From assembly GCF_015207455.1 (NCBI RefSeq), contig NZ_JADEWV010000055.1, positions 1 to 33,961 of the forward strand: 33,961 nucleotides of DNA. Direction: 5' to 3'. The stretch comes from Microcoleus sp. LEGE 07076 (GTDB taxonomy: Bacteria; Cyanobacteriota; Cyanobacteriia; Cyanobacteriales; Microcoleaceae). Of this stretch, positions 23,501 through 30,384 are shown piece after piece. A program made the position numbers and the translations under genes. The stretch's first letter is position 1. Each line of letters begins with the position of its first letter. The notes beneath the pieces were generated by a model that was not told the DNA's origin, made no database searches, and saw nothing but the letters and a program-made list of their open reading frames with translations.

Positions 23501-24825
23501 ATTATGTCGTTCATCGCCGCGAATAAAGCTCGCAATTCTGATTCAGAAGCTTTCAGGGCGATTTCAGCTTTTTTGCGATCGCTAATGTCTGTGCCCACCG
23601 ACAGCAGCCCGATCGACCTTCCTCGGGCATCGAACAACAGTTGATTTCTCCAAGCTACCCAGACTTTTCCCCCGCAGCGGCGGATGTTTTCATTTTCGTG
23701 TTTGAAGTATTTGTCCGGGTGTGCCGCGCAGTCTCGAATTATTATGGCTAAATGATTTTCTGATAAATTGGCCGGATCTACAATTGTGCCGATCGGGCTT
23801 TTGCCAATTATTTCGGCTTCTGAATACCCGAAAAAATTTTCCGCAAATTCATTAAAAAAAGTAATTTTGCCCTGACTGTCTAACTGCACAATGATGCTGT
23901 TAGCATTCTCGACCAATTGCCGGTACTTAGCTTCGCTGGCGCGCAACTTCTCCCGCCCGTAAACCCAGCTAAAAATCACCGCCCCGCTGAAAACAGCCAG
24001 CCAGCCACCGCCAAAAAGCAACCACCCCCGCAGTGGCGAATTCTGCGACCATCCCCCCACTGGAATTGCTGCCAAATGCCAGGAACCGTTGGGCAAAGTG
24101 ATTTCCAGAACCACAGGATTCTGCTGAAAAATCGACTTGTCGCCGAAAAACACGTCCCCGATCGCTCCTTTGCCGTCTTCGCCCCGCAAAGCGTATTGCA
24201 GGTTAGCCTTGGGATCATTGACTCCTGCTTCCTCGATCGGGGAGTTTTTGTCTAGAACCATGCCGATCAACCCCCAGTAAACTCCTGTTTCGGGCTCTGC
24301 GCCAGGGGGTGTGAGAAAAATGGGCGATCGGCTGACGAACCCCTCGCCCCCCTCGAATAATTTCACGGGCCCTGCAACCAAAGTTTTTCTGGTATTGATG
24401 ACATCTTGGACCATTTGTCGCTGTTCGGGTACCGCCGTCAAGTCAACCCCGATCGCCTTTTCATTTCCCGCCCGCGGATAAACATCAGCAATTGTCGTGC
24501 CTTTAACTAAAGTTATGTTGCGAATGCCGGTTTGCTGTGCCAGCAAAATTCTCGCTATCGCCGCAAACTCGGCTTCGGTGATGTTCGGGTTGTTGGAAAT
24601 GTCAGCCACCAAACCCCGGAGCAAAAACAGCCGGGAATTCAAAGATCCTTCCAGCTTAGAACGGACTGTGCTGAGCCGATCGATCGTGCTAGCGCGTTTG
24701 TACTGCAAAAATCGCTGTTGTTCCGATCGGTCTAAAATGCCAACTCCGACCAAAATCGCTATAAATGTCGAAATTGCCGCTAAATAGGGTAAAGTTTGGA
24801 ACTTTTTAATTTTAAAGTTTTCCAT
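20554..24825 (-). CDS. CHASE-PAS-PAS-GAF-PAS-PAS-PAS sensor histidine kinase
   Basis: A 1423-residue membrane kinase. Helix 1 (about 12-31), extracytoplasmic CHASE domain (about 60-240, with KTLVAGPVKLFEGGEGFVSR), helix 2 (266-289), PAS (300-420), PAS (425-540), GAF (555-705), a coiled coil, then PAS (730-855), PAS (860-985) and PAS (990-1115). The kinase core has KMSSLGQLVAGVAHEINNPV with phosphoacceptor H1167, N box MNIIVNGIDAIEE, G1 ISDNGTGIP, F box FNPFFTTK and G2 GKGTGLGMSIAHSIV. No receiver domain is fused and no regulator lies beside it, so it is an orphan. CHASE domains sense small external ligands such as cytokinin-like or peptide molecules; GAF and PAS add cytoplasmic redox, light or ligand input. 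The GAF lacks an obvious bilin-binding Cys context I could confirm. The actual signal is unknown. Confidence 0.94.
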   Translation of the reverse strand: MENFKIKKFQTLPYLAAISTFIAILVGVGILDRSEQQRFLQYKRASTIDRLSTVRSKLEGSLNSRLFLLRGLVADISNNPNITEAEFAAIARILLAQQTGIRNITLVKGTTIADVYPRAGNEKAIGVDLTAVPEQRQMVQDVINTRKTLVAGPVKLFEGGEGFVSRSPIFLTPPGAEPETGVYWGLIGMVLDKNSPIEEAGVNDPKANLQYALRGEDGKGAIGDVFFGDKSIFQQNPVVLEITLPNGSWHLAAIPVGGWSQNSPLRGWLLFGGGWLAVFSGAVIFSWVYGREKLRASEAKYRQLVENANSIIVQLDSQGKITFFNEFAENFFGYSEAEIIGKSPIGTIVDPANLSENHLAIIIRDCAAHPDKYFKHENENIRRCGGKVWVAWRNQLLFDARGRSIGLLSVGTDISDRKKAEIALKASESELRALFAAMNDIIFVLDIEGRYLKIAPTNPELLYKPPAELVGKKVSDIFEPEIAEFFVDKIRTALATNQICTFEYNIQISSQQKWFAATISPMKQNTLLWVARDITQRKQSEKWLNAQKQILEMIAQGASLSDTLNTLIEIVEQQSRDVMGSVLLLDEDGQHLLHGAAPSLPDSFNAAVNGAAIGPNVGSCGTAVYRREQVIVTDIATDPLWENYRDLALNFGLKACWSSPIFSSEGKVLGTFAMYCAQPRVPQNFDLESIETVRNLAGIAIERKQAEENLKQLNQELENRVKERTAQLMQSEERWQLALKGNNDGIWDWNLQTGEIFLSHRFKEITGYEHAPDIDYFDEWNRGTHPDDLALVMQAFQDHLDRKTPHYIIEYRLWCYNSSYKWILSRGQALWEESGKAVRIVGSITDITERKQAESALRESEEKFQKLSANLPGMIYQCLLRPDGSVSFPYLSPACREMFDLEPEAVMQNSSLLIDLVHPDDIQNYYESNAISAQNLQPWQWEGRLVLPSGKLRWFQVMSRPEAKDNGDILWDGITIDVTDRKQAELALQESQQFIQKIADATPGILYLYDLEEQRNTYTNSSVVTVLGYSFDDIKAMGSSLIPQLVYPEDLPKIVKHHASFVEVEDGEIKEIEYRMRAANSQVLWLQTRDSIFSRNAEGQPKVIIGFALDITTRKQAEEALRQSEARERERAGELESALRSLRSTQAQLIQTEKMSSLGQLVAGVAHEINNPVNFIHANINYFKEYTQQLLGLVSLYEQEYPEPNPKIVDRIQEIDLNFMAEDLIKLVGSMQVGTDRIRQIVLSLRNFSRLDESAMKPVDIHAGIDSTLLILQHRLKSHDSSPEIEVIKEFGKLPLVECYASQLNQVFMNIIVNGIDAIEERCAKLSFPEAEQNPGRIVICTGVTPHNTVMVQISDNGTGIPEGIADRIFNPFFTTKAVGKGTGLGMSIAHSIVVEKHKGKIECTSQMGRETIFKIEIPIGKT

Positions 24826-25463
24826 TTGCAGGCACTTAAGCTATATTTTTAAGTCTTTAGATAGATTTATTTTAATTCTATTTTTCTAGGCAGATGCAAA
24901 ATTTCCGGTATACCGGGCTTTTAGCCAACTGGCGCGAGTTTTTTGTGTTGTAAGCTGTACAGCATTTAACTGGTATATTTCAATTCCCTCTCGCATTCTC
25001 CCCATTGGTGTCAACTTAAGGTCAAAAACCTTTGTATTGCTCGTTCGCCGCTGAGACCAGATCCCCCTCGCCTCCCCCGAAAGCAAGGGGGACTTTGAGT
25101 GATTGTTGTCCCCCCTTTTTTAAGGGGGGTTAGGGATCGGGTCTTAGGATCGCGAATTAAATAATTTACACATAATTAGTGGGATGGGCTCTATAGCCCC
25201 TCCAGGACTGGCGGGACGCCCATCCCACAAGAACCATAACAATGGTAAGTTATTTAATTCTCATTCCTTAATCACCAGACAGAAGACTGGAACTACGTTT
25301 GACGTGTTTGTTGACACCAATTCCCTCTCCCGTTCTCCCGTTCTCCCCTCTCCCGCTCCCCTGCTCGGACTCGCGCACCCAAAAGACTAGAATTATTAGC
25401 TAAAATAGAGTTAGCAATAATTTTTTTCAGCGCCCGGCGCGAATAATTCATAGGGACAATTTG
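24826..25463. other. Divergent kinase/tldD intergenic region with three hairpins
   Basis: About 640 bp with no convincing gene. Three inverted repeats follow each other: TCCCCC/GGGGGA (25073-25078 and 25087-25092), CCCCCCTT/AAGGGGGG (25110-25117 and 25122-25129), and GTGGGATGGGC/GCCCATCCCAC (25179-25189 and 25218-25228). The region must hold the promoters of both divergent genes. AT-rich stretches lie at 24838-24885 (kinase side) and 25390-25425 (tldD side). Confidence 0.65.
25073..25228. repeat. Stack of three GC-rich hairpins
   Basis: Three unrelated inverted repeats (positions in the gap entry) within 156 bp. They look like dispersed cyanobacterial repeat elements that accumulated in one gap rather than terminators, since no gene ends here. 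Confidence 0.75.
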
Positions 25464-26831
25464 ATGCAGCAACAGTTGATGGAAGCGATCGCACCTTACC
25501 GCGATCGAGTAGATTATCTAGAAGTTCGGCTCGAACAAAGCGAGTCAACTGCGATTAGTTTTCGCGGCCCTGAGTTAGATGCTGTCAACCGCAGTTTCAG
25601 TCTTGCCGGCGGCATCCGCGCCTGTCACAAAGGCGGCTGGAGTTTTGTAACTTTTAACGGTTTAGCTGAGTTAAAAGCTCGGATTGAAGAAGCTGTAGTG
25701 CAGTCTCGGTTGGTGGGCAGCGAAAAAACTCTACTAGCAGATGTCACGCCGATTCAAGATTATGTAGCGGTGGAATTGGGCCGCGATCCGCGCTCTATTA
25801 CTCTAGCCGAAAAGCGGAAATTGCTCGAATCTTACAATCAGTTGCTGTTAGATTACGACCCGCGAATTCAGACGACAATGGCCGGTTACAGCGACAGATT
25901 TGGGATTACTTATTTTGTAAATTCTCAAGGTACTTCGATTGCTCAAGAGCGCTTGGACGTGACCGGGCGTTTTGGGGCGATCGCCCGGGGCGAAGGCGGT
26001 GTCGTCCGGCAAGGGTTTGAATCGATTCACTCGCGATCGGACTACGATGTATTGACAAATATTGAAGATCGTGTTAAAAGTGCGGCCGTTCGAGCAGTCA
26101 GCCAACTAGAAGCAAAATCGGTGAAAGGCGGTCAGTATCCAGTGATTTTAGACCCTTATTTGTCGGGGGTGTTTATTCACGAAGCTTTCGGCCATTTGTC
26201 GGAAGCCGACGGCATTTACGAAAACCCGAAAATGCAGGAATTGTTGACTTTGGGCAAGCCTGTGGCGATCGAACAATTAAATGTAATTGACGACGCAACA
26301 TTGCCGGGACTGCCTGGAACTCTCAAATACGACGACGAAGGTGTGCCCGCTCAGTGCAAGCATTTAATCAAAAATGGAGTTTTAGCAGCGAGGATGCACA
26401 ATCGCGAGACTGCGGGCAAAATGGGCGAAGCTCCGACGGGAAATGCCAGGGCTCTGAGCGCTACTTTTATGCCTTTGGTGCGGATGACTAATACGGCGAT
26501 CGAATCTGGCGCACATTCTTTTGACGAAATGGTGGGCGACATTGAGGAAGGAGTCTATGCAGTGCGGATGCTGGGAGGACAAACCAACGGCGAAATGTTT
26601 ACTTTTGCCGCAGCCCAAGGGTTCATGATTCGCGACGGCAAATTGGCCGAACCGGTGAGCGATGTCACTTTAAGCGGCAATGTATTTCAGACTTTAAAGG
26701 ATATTGAGTCGATCGGCAACGACTCAGTTTATGCCTACGGCGGTTGCGGCAAAGGCGGCCAAGGCGGTTTGCCCGTCAGCGTCGGCGGCCCCCACTTGCG
26801 AATTAAAAATGTTGTAGTCGGAGGAAGATAG
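25464..26831 (+). CDS. tldD: TldD/PmbA-family metalloprotease (TldD)
   Basis: TldD is the zinc-protease subunit of the TldD/TldE heterodimer, which degrades unstructured peptides and matures some peptide-derived products. The 455-residue protein carries the metal motif HEAFGHLSEAD (H239, E240, H244), upstream TldD features (VRLEQSESTAISFRG, GGIRACHKGGWSF), and the C-terminal GGQTNGEMFTFAAAQGFMI and KDIESIGNDS segments with a Gly-rich CGKGGQGGLPVSVGGPHLRI ending that supplies the usual Cys. All expected active-site features are present. The partner tldE/pmbA is not adjacent. ATG 25464 is preferred; an in-frame TTG at 25461 would add one residue. AGGGAC at 25452-25457 is a plausible ribosome binding site. 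Confidence 0.93.
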   Translation: MQQQLMEAIAPYRDRVDYLEVRLEQSESTAISFRGPELDAVNRSFSLAGGIRACHKGGWSFVTFNGLAELKARIEEAVVQSRLVGSEKTLLADVTPIQDYVAVELGRDPRSITLAEKRKLLESYNQLLLDYDPRIQTTMAGYSDRFGITYFVNSQGTSIAQERLDVTGRFGAIARGEGGVVRQGFESIHSRSDYDVLTNIEDRVKSAAVRAVSQLEAKSVKGGQYPVILDPYLSGVFIHEAFGHLSEADGIYENPKMQELLTLGKPVAIEQLNVIDDATLPGLPGTLKYDDEGVPAQCKHLIKNGVLAARMHNRETAGKMGEAPTGNARALSATFMPLVRMTNTAIESGAHSFDEMVGDIEEGVYAVRMLGGQTNGEMFTFAAAQGFMIRDGKLAEPVSDVTLSGNVFQTLKDIESIGNDSVYAYGGCGKGGQGGLPVSVGGPHLRIKNVVVGGR

Positions 26832-26847
26832 GCAGTAGTCATTAGTC

Positions 26848-26938
26848 ATTGGTTATTGGTTATTGGTTATTGGTTATTGGTTATTGGTTATTGGTTATTG
26901 GTTATTGGTTATTGGTTATTGGTTATTGGTTATTGGTT
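26848..26938. repeat. ATTGGTT heptamer array, 13 perfect copies
   Basis: 91 bp made of 13 identical 7-bp units, the longest homogeneous heptamer array of the window. No spacers are present, so it is not a CRISPR array. It begins 17 nt past the tldD stop. Confidence 0.95.
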
Positions 26939-27109
26939 ACTTGCTACGAATTACCAATTTCCAATTCTCAATTCCTAATAACAACTAACAACTAACAACT
27001 AACAACTAACAACTAACAGTTAACAGTCAACAGTCAACAGTCAACACTCAACAGTCAATAATTGTTGTGGAACAGGCATCCTGCCTGTTCAAGACGACGA
27101 ATCCCAACG

Positions 27110-27145
27110 AAAAAACCCAGTTTCTTCAAGAAACCGGGTTTTTTT
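27110..27145 (+). terminator. Strong hairpin with T run
   Basis: AAAAAACCCAGTTTCTT (27110-27126) and AAGAAACCGGGTTTTTT (27128-27144) pair over 17 positions with one mismatch, followed by more T. It has the form of a bidirectional intrinsic terminator: it lies between tldD (+) and the convergent 49-residue gene (-). Parts of the same sequence recur near 4390, 5457 and 27697, so it may also be a dispersed element. Confidence 0.65.
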
Positions 27146-27254
27146 CTACCAACTAACAGAGGAGTGAAAATTCAACAAATAGAGGTTGCGGGAATTCTGC
27201 TTTCTCGCACAACCCTCTAAACCAGACTGCAAACAATATTTTAGTGGCAGCTTC

Positions 27255-27404
27255 TTACAACTGTCTCATTTCCTCTTCCAGCACCCGAACCAAATCTTGA
27301 TTGCCGCTGGCTCTAGCTGCTTCAATGCGGTGCATCAGTTGCTTGTGAATGTTAGCGCGGTGGGTTTCAGCTACTTTTCTGACGTTTTTGCGATTTGTGT
27401 TCAT
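27255..27404 (-). CDS. Small basic protein, 49 residues, possibly PirA-like
   Basis: A short gene reading MNTNRKNVRKVAETHRAN, then IHKQLMHRIEAARASGNQDL and VRVLEEEMRQL, ending at TAA 27255-27257. An upstream in-frame ATG at 27413 would add MST, but AAGGA (27414-27418 on the minus strand) lies 9 nt from the ATG at 27404 and directly abuts the other, so 27404 is chosen. The sequence is a charged, predicted all-helical peptide with Arg/His-rich N-terminus and acidic end. It resembles small conserved cyanobacterial proteins including PirA, a PII-interacting regulator of arginine synthesis, but that is from memory and needs a search. Codon use and the good ribosome binding site support a real gene. 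Confidence 0.7.
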   Translation of the reverse strand: MNTNRKNVRKVAETHRANIHKQLMHRIEAARASGNQDLVRVLEEEMRQL

Positions 27405-27420
27405 CGTGGACATTCCTTAT

Positions 27421-27767
27421 ATTGAATTTGGTGTACCGACTACTTCTTTAATATAGCGCAAAATTCCAAAAAGTATCTAAATTTACAAAAAATTTACATT
27501 TGCGAGCGATCGACCACAACAGTATAAGCTATTTTGCATAAGTCAATAGCGATATCTTGACAATTCCCATAATTTATTTAAAGAGCGGCATCTGTAGGGA
27601 CACAGCCGAGCTGCAAAATTGCTGTGGGGCAGGCAAGATACCTGCCCGCAAACAATATAATTCCGCACTTGCTGGCTGCAACCAATGTATTTTTTCCAAA
27701 AACCCGGTTTCTTGAGCGGGAGCGCGTAAGCCATGATTTACTCAAGCTGTGTGCGGCGGCGCGCGCC
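27421..27767. other. Gap between bioF and the small gene
   Basis: Nothing convincing is encoded. A GGGCAGG/CCTGCCC hairpin (27627-27633 and 27641-27647) and an AAAAACCCGGTTTCTTGAGCGGG segment near 27697-27720, similar to the hairpin at 27110-27145, lie downstream of bioF. AT-rich sequence at 27450-27500 may be the promoter of the small gene. Confidence 0.6.
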
Positions 27768-28946
27768 CTACATTGAGTCAAAACTCAAAACTTCCCCCAG
27801 CGCCTCTACTAACTGCTGCAAGTGTGCGAGCTCGTGAGTTGCCATCAGCGAAATCCGAATTCGGCTGACACTTACAGTCGGAGGCCGAATCGCCGGAGCA
27901 AAAATACCCATCTCCTTGAGTTTGCTACCGGCGGTTAAAGCTGTGGCTGCATTTTTTAACGGTAAACTGAAAATTGGAGAGAGGGAATGGCTAATTGGTA
28001 ATTGGCGATTGGTAATCGCGCAATATTTGAAAGTTTCAATATTTTGTTGCAAGCGCGATCGGCGTTCTGGTTCTTGCTGTACAATTTTCACAGCTTCCAA
28101 AGCAGCAGCCGTGTCAGCCGGGGTTAATCCGGTAGTATAAATCCAAGTCGCAGCTCGATTGCGGAGAAAATCAATTAAGGCAGCAGAGCCCGCAACGTAG
28201 CCGCCCAAACTTCCCAAAGCTTTGCTTAGCGTGCCAACTTGAATTAGCGGCAATCCCGTACAGCCGAAATGTTCTGTGCAACCGCCACCCCTAGCACCGA
28301 AAACTCCTGTAGCGTGAGCTTCATCTACTAATACCATGCAGTTAAATTGTCCGGCCAAAGCTATTAACTGCGGTAGCGGGCACAAGTCCCCATCCATGCT
28401 AAAGACGCTATCGGTAATAATTAAACACTTGCGGTATTTGACCCGATTTTGCTCTAGCTTGGCTTTTAAATCCTCAAGATGGCAGTGATTGTACTCTAGT
28501 GCTGTTGCACCGCTAAGCGCTGCTCCGTTTTTGAGGCTCGAATGGTTGTACTTGTCAGATAATATCAAGTCGCGCTTGCCGACGATCGATGCGATCGCCC
28601 CTAAATTTGCTAAATATCCCGAACTGAATACTAAAGCGTCTTCGGTTTGTTTTAAATTAGCAATAGCCAGTTCTAGCTGTCGGTGCAAATCGCGGTGTCC
28701 GCTGAGCAACCTCGAACCCGTCGCACCCGTACCTAATTCCTTTGTTGCAGCCACAGCCGCTTGAATTAACCTGTCATCGCCCGCCAGCCCGAGATAATCG
28801 TTGCTGGCAAAGTTAATCAGCCGGCGGTTTCCTAATTTTACCGTAGGGCCGCGGCAACTTTCGATCGATTGTGGCGATCGATACCAATCGGCACGGCGCA
28901 CAGTGTCCAGGGACTTCTCTATCCAAGCGTAAGGGTCTGCATTCAT
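27768..28946 (-). CDS. bioF: 8-amino-7-oxononanoate synthase (BioF)
   Basis: A PLP enzyme of biotin synthesis that condenses pimeloyl-ACP (or pimeloyl-CoA) with L-alanine. The 392-residue sequence shows the alpha-oxoamine synthase features: [11 protein letters not shown] (45-55), [13 protein letters not shown] (72-84), the PLP-contacting [11 protein letters not shown] (D208, H211) and the Schiff-base K242 in [12 protein letters not shown], then TGLTPA. The domain is complete. At residues about 311-320 ([10 protein letters not shown]) it contains a short segment translated from heptamer repeats, in a region that is a variable loop in the family, so the fold should tolerate it. No other bio gene is adjacent. 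Start ATG 28946 ([13 protein letters not shown]) fits the family. Confidence 0.93.
   Translation of the reverse strand: MNADPYAWIEKSLDTVRRADWYRSPQSIESCRGPTVKLGNRRLINFASNDYLGLAGDDRLIQAAVAATKELGTGATGSRLLSGHRDLHRQLELAIANLKQTEDALVFSSGYLANLGAIASIVGKRDLILSDKYNHSSLKNGAALSGATALEYNHCHLEDLKAKLEQNRVKYRKCLIITDSVFSMDGDLCPLPQLIALAGQFNCMVLVDEAHATGVFGARGGGCTEHFGCTGLPLIQVGTLSKALGSLGGYVAGSAALIDFLRNRAATWIYTTGLTPADTAAALEAVKIVQQEPERRSRLQQNIETFKYCAITNRQLPISHSLSPIFSLPLKNAATALTAGSKLKEMGIFAPAIRPPTVSVSRIRISLMATHELAHLQQLVEALGEVLSFDSM
27992..28012. repeat. Heptamer array inside bioF
   Basis: TAATTGG, TAATTGG, CGATTGG, followed by TAAT, in the coding sequence. It is the same vocabulary as intergenic arrays such as 26848-26938 and is translated on the minus strand as part of [10 protein letters not shown]. 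Confidence 0.8.
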
Positions 28947-29012
28947 ATTGTCCGGCGATCGGGTAATAAGTTATATTGTCTTGTAATCAGTCACTGCCTC
29001 TCACACAAACCT
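28947..29012. promoter_or_regulatory. Divergent bioF/DHH promoter gap
   Basis: A 66-bp gap between two divergent starts, so both promoters must overlap here or lie in the genes. TTATATTGTCTTGTAAT (28971-28987) is the AT-rich core. No operator is recognisable. Confidence 0.35.
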
Positions 29013-29948
29013 ATGCCACTCACTAAAAAATACAGATTAGTCACCCGCAGCGATTTTGACGGTCTTGTCTGTGCAGTTTTGCTCAAAGAACTAGATTTGA
29101 TCGACGAGATTAAATTCGTGCATCCTAAAGATATGCAGGATGGAAAAATCGAAATAACAAATAACGATATTAGCACCAACTTACCCTATGTTGAAGGAGT
29201 TCATCTAGCCTTCGACCACCACTTCAGCGAAACTCTCAGACACGAAAAAATCAAAATCAATCACATCATCGACCCCTATGCAGATTCAGCAGCTAGGGTG
29301 CTGTACAAATATTATGGAAGCCGAGCCAAGTTTCCCGATATTTCCGAGGAAATGATGGTAGCCGTTGACAAGTCAGATTCCGCTCAATTTTCCAAAGAAG
29401 AAGTTTTACATCCAGAAAAATGGGTGCTGTTAAACTTTTTAATGGATGCTCGAACCGGGTTGGGCAGGTTTAAAGAATTTACAGTTTCCAACTATCAGTT
29501 AATGATGCAGTTAATCGATTACTGCAAAACTCATAATATCGACCAAATCTTGCAGCTTCCTGATGTAAAAGAAAGAGTAGACCTTTACTTCGAGCAATCA
29601 GAAAAATTTCAAGAGCAAATACAGCGCTGCGCCAAAGTTTATGAAAAATTAGTGGTTTTGGATTTGCGGAACGAAGACGTAATTTATGCCGGAAATCGTT
29701 TTGTACTTTATGCTTTGTTTCCCGAGTGCAATATCTCGATTCACGCACTTTGGGGGCTGAAACAACAAAATACTGTTTTCGCAGTTGGTAAATCAATCTT
29801 TAACAAAACTTCTAAAACTAATATTGGGGAGTTAATGTTAAGATATGGTGGCGGGGGTCATCAGAACGCCGGAACTTGTCAGATTGAAAATGATAAAGCT
29901 AGTAAAGTTTTGAAGGAGTTAATTGCCAAGATTGAGCAAAAGGGTTGA
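29013..29948 (+). CDS. DHH-family phosphoesterase
   Basis: A 311-residue enzyme of the DHH superfamily (manganese-dependent phosphoesterases such as RecJ, exopolyphosphatase and nano-RNase/c-di-AMP phosphodiesterase). Motif I is VTRSDFDGLVCA (D14, D16), the namesake DHH is in LAFDHHFSE (68-70), and the C-terminal DHHA1-like domain ends with RYGGGGHQNAGTCQ. The spacing fits the exopolyphosphatase-like group more than RecJ, but substrate is not decidable here. The frame is open upstream to 28869, but that part overlaps bioF and its promoter on the other strand, and MPLTKKYRLVTRSDFDG is the natural start, so ATG 29013 is chosen. A palindrome starts 18 nt past its stop. Confidence 0.88.
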   Translation: MPLTKKYRLVTRSDFDGLVCAVLLKELDLIDEIKFVHPKDMQDGKIEITNNDISTNLPYVEGVHLAFDHHFSETLRHEKIKINHIIDPYADSAARVLYKYYGSRAKFPDISEEMMVAVDKSDSAQFSKEEVLHPEKWVLLNFLMDARTGLGRFKEFTVSNYQLMMQLIDYCKTHNIDQILQLPDVKERVDLYFEQSEKFQEQIQRCAKVYEKLVVLDLRNEDVIYAGNRFVLYALFPECNISIHALWGLKQQNTVFAVGKSIFNKTSKTNIGELMLRYGGGGHQNAGTCQIENDKASKVLKELIAKIEQKG

Positions 29949-29966
29949 ATTGGTTCGATATTTTTT

Positions 29967-30023
29967 GCAGTCAGGACTTGAGTCTTTGATTCTTTCAATT
30001 TTTAGGACTTAAGTCCTCACTGC
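29967..30023. repeat. Palindromic element (TAGTCAGGACT family), copy 2
   Basis: GCAGTCAGGACTT (29967-29979) and AAGTCCTCACTGC (30011-30023) pair with one mismatch, at the same position as in copy 1 (16975-17038): a C opposite a C in both. The shared mismatch suggests common descent. It lies 18 nt downstream of the DHH gene. Confidence 0.8.
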
Positions 30024-30154
30024 GAACGGGGTTATATGAAATCCGTTGGCATCGAAATTACTCATCTCTGTCTCTTCTCTTCCTTTGCGTTCGGGTTCGC
30101 CTTCGCAGTTTGGTTGAGTCGATGCAACCGGATTTGGGATCACTCGTCGAATTT

Positions 30155-30373
30155 TTAATCTTGTGGGTTTTGGGGGATTAATTTTTCTGAAGTATTGGCT
30201 TTGACAGGTGGCAAATGGTCTACCAAACCCATATCAAAAGCGATATCCGGCAAATCGGCAGCGTTATATTTTCCGGGTTCAAACAACCGCCCTGGAGTAA
30301 AACAAGGCTGTTTTAATTGTACCACTTCGCTAGGTGAAAACATTCCCCTAAACATTTTGCGTTCGAGTCCCAT
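30155..30373 (-). CDS. Hypothetical 72-residue protein, coupled to the glycosyltransferase
   Basis: A short frame reading MGLERKMFRGMFSPSEVVQL, then KQPCFTPGRLFEPGKYNAAD and LPDIAFDMGLVDHLPPVKAN, to TAA 30155-30157. It has a good ribosome binding site: AGGA (30383-30386, minus strand) 9 nt before ATG 30373, overlapping the stop of the upstream glycosyltransferase (30385-30387), so translation is probably coupled. A longer frame starts at 30436 inside the glycosyltransferase but has no such site. Balanced composition and the absence of repeats suggest a real protein. I do not recognise it; there is one Cys and no signal peptide or membrane segment. Confidence 0.6.
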   Translation of the reverse strand: MGLERKMFRGMFSPSEVVQLKQPCFTPGRLFEPGKYNAADLPDIAFDMGLVDHLPPVKANTSEKLIPQNPQD

Positions 30374-30384
30374 AATTTCCGTTC

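Larger units (their letters stand above)
26832..27254. other. Repeat-filled gap after tldD
   Basis: About 420 bp with no gene. It has a 13-copy ATTGGTT array (26848-26938), further 7-bp arrays of the AACTAAC, AACAGTC type (about 26985-27058), a GAACAGGCA/TGCCTGTTC hairpin (27070-27078 and 27082-27090), and a long hairpin with a T run at 27110-27145. Confidence 0.85.

Noticed and set aside
24886-25086. Small minus-strand gene in the kinase/tldD gap
   Set aside because: 66 residues of ordinary composition without a ribosome binding site, crossing a hairpin element; not convincing.
26848-26938. CRISPR array
   Set aside because: Thirteen contiguous 7-bp units with no spacers and no cas genes nearby; this is a simple tandem repeat.
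28869-29012. Longer N-terminus of the DHH phosphoesterase
   Set aside because: It would overlap the start of bioF on the other strand, and the conserved motif begins 13 residues after the ATG at 29013.
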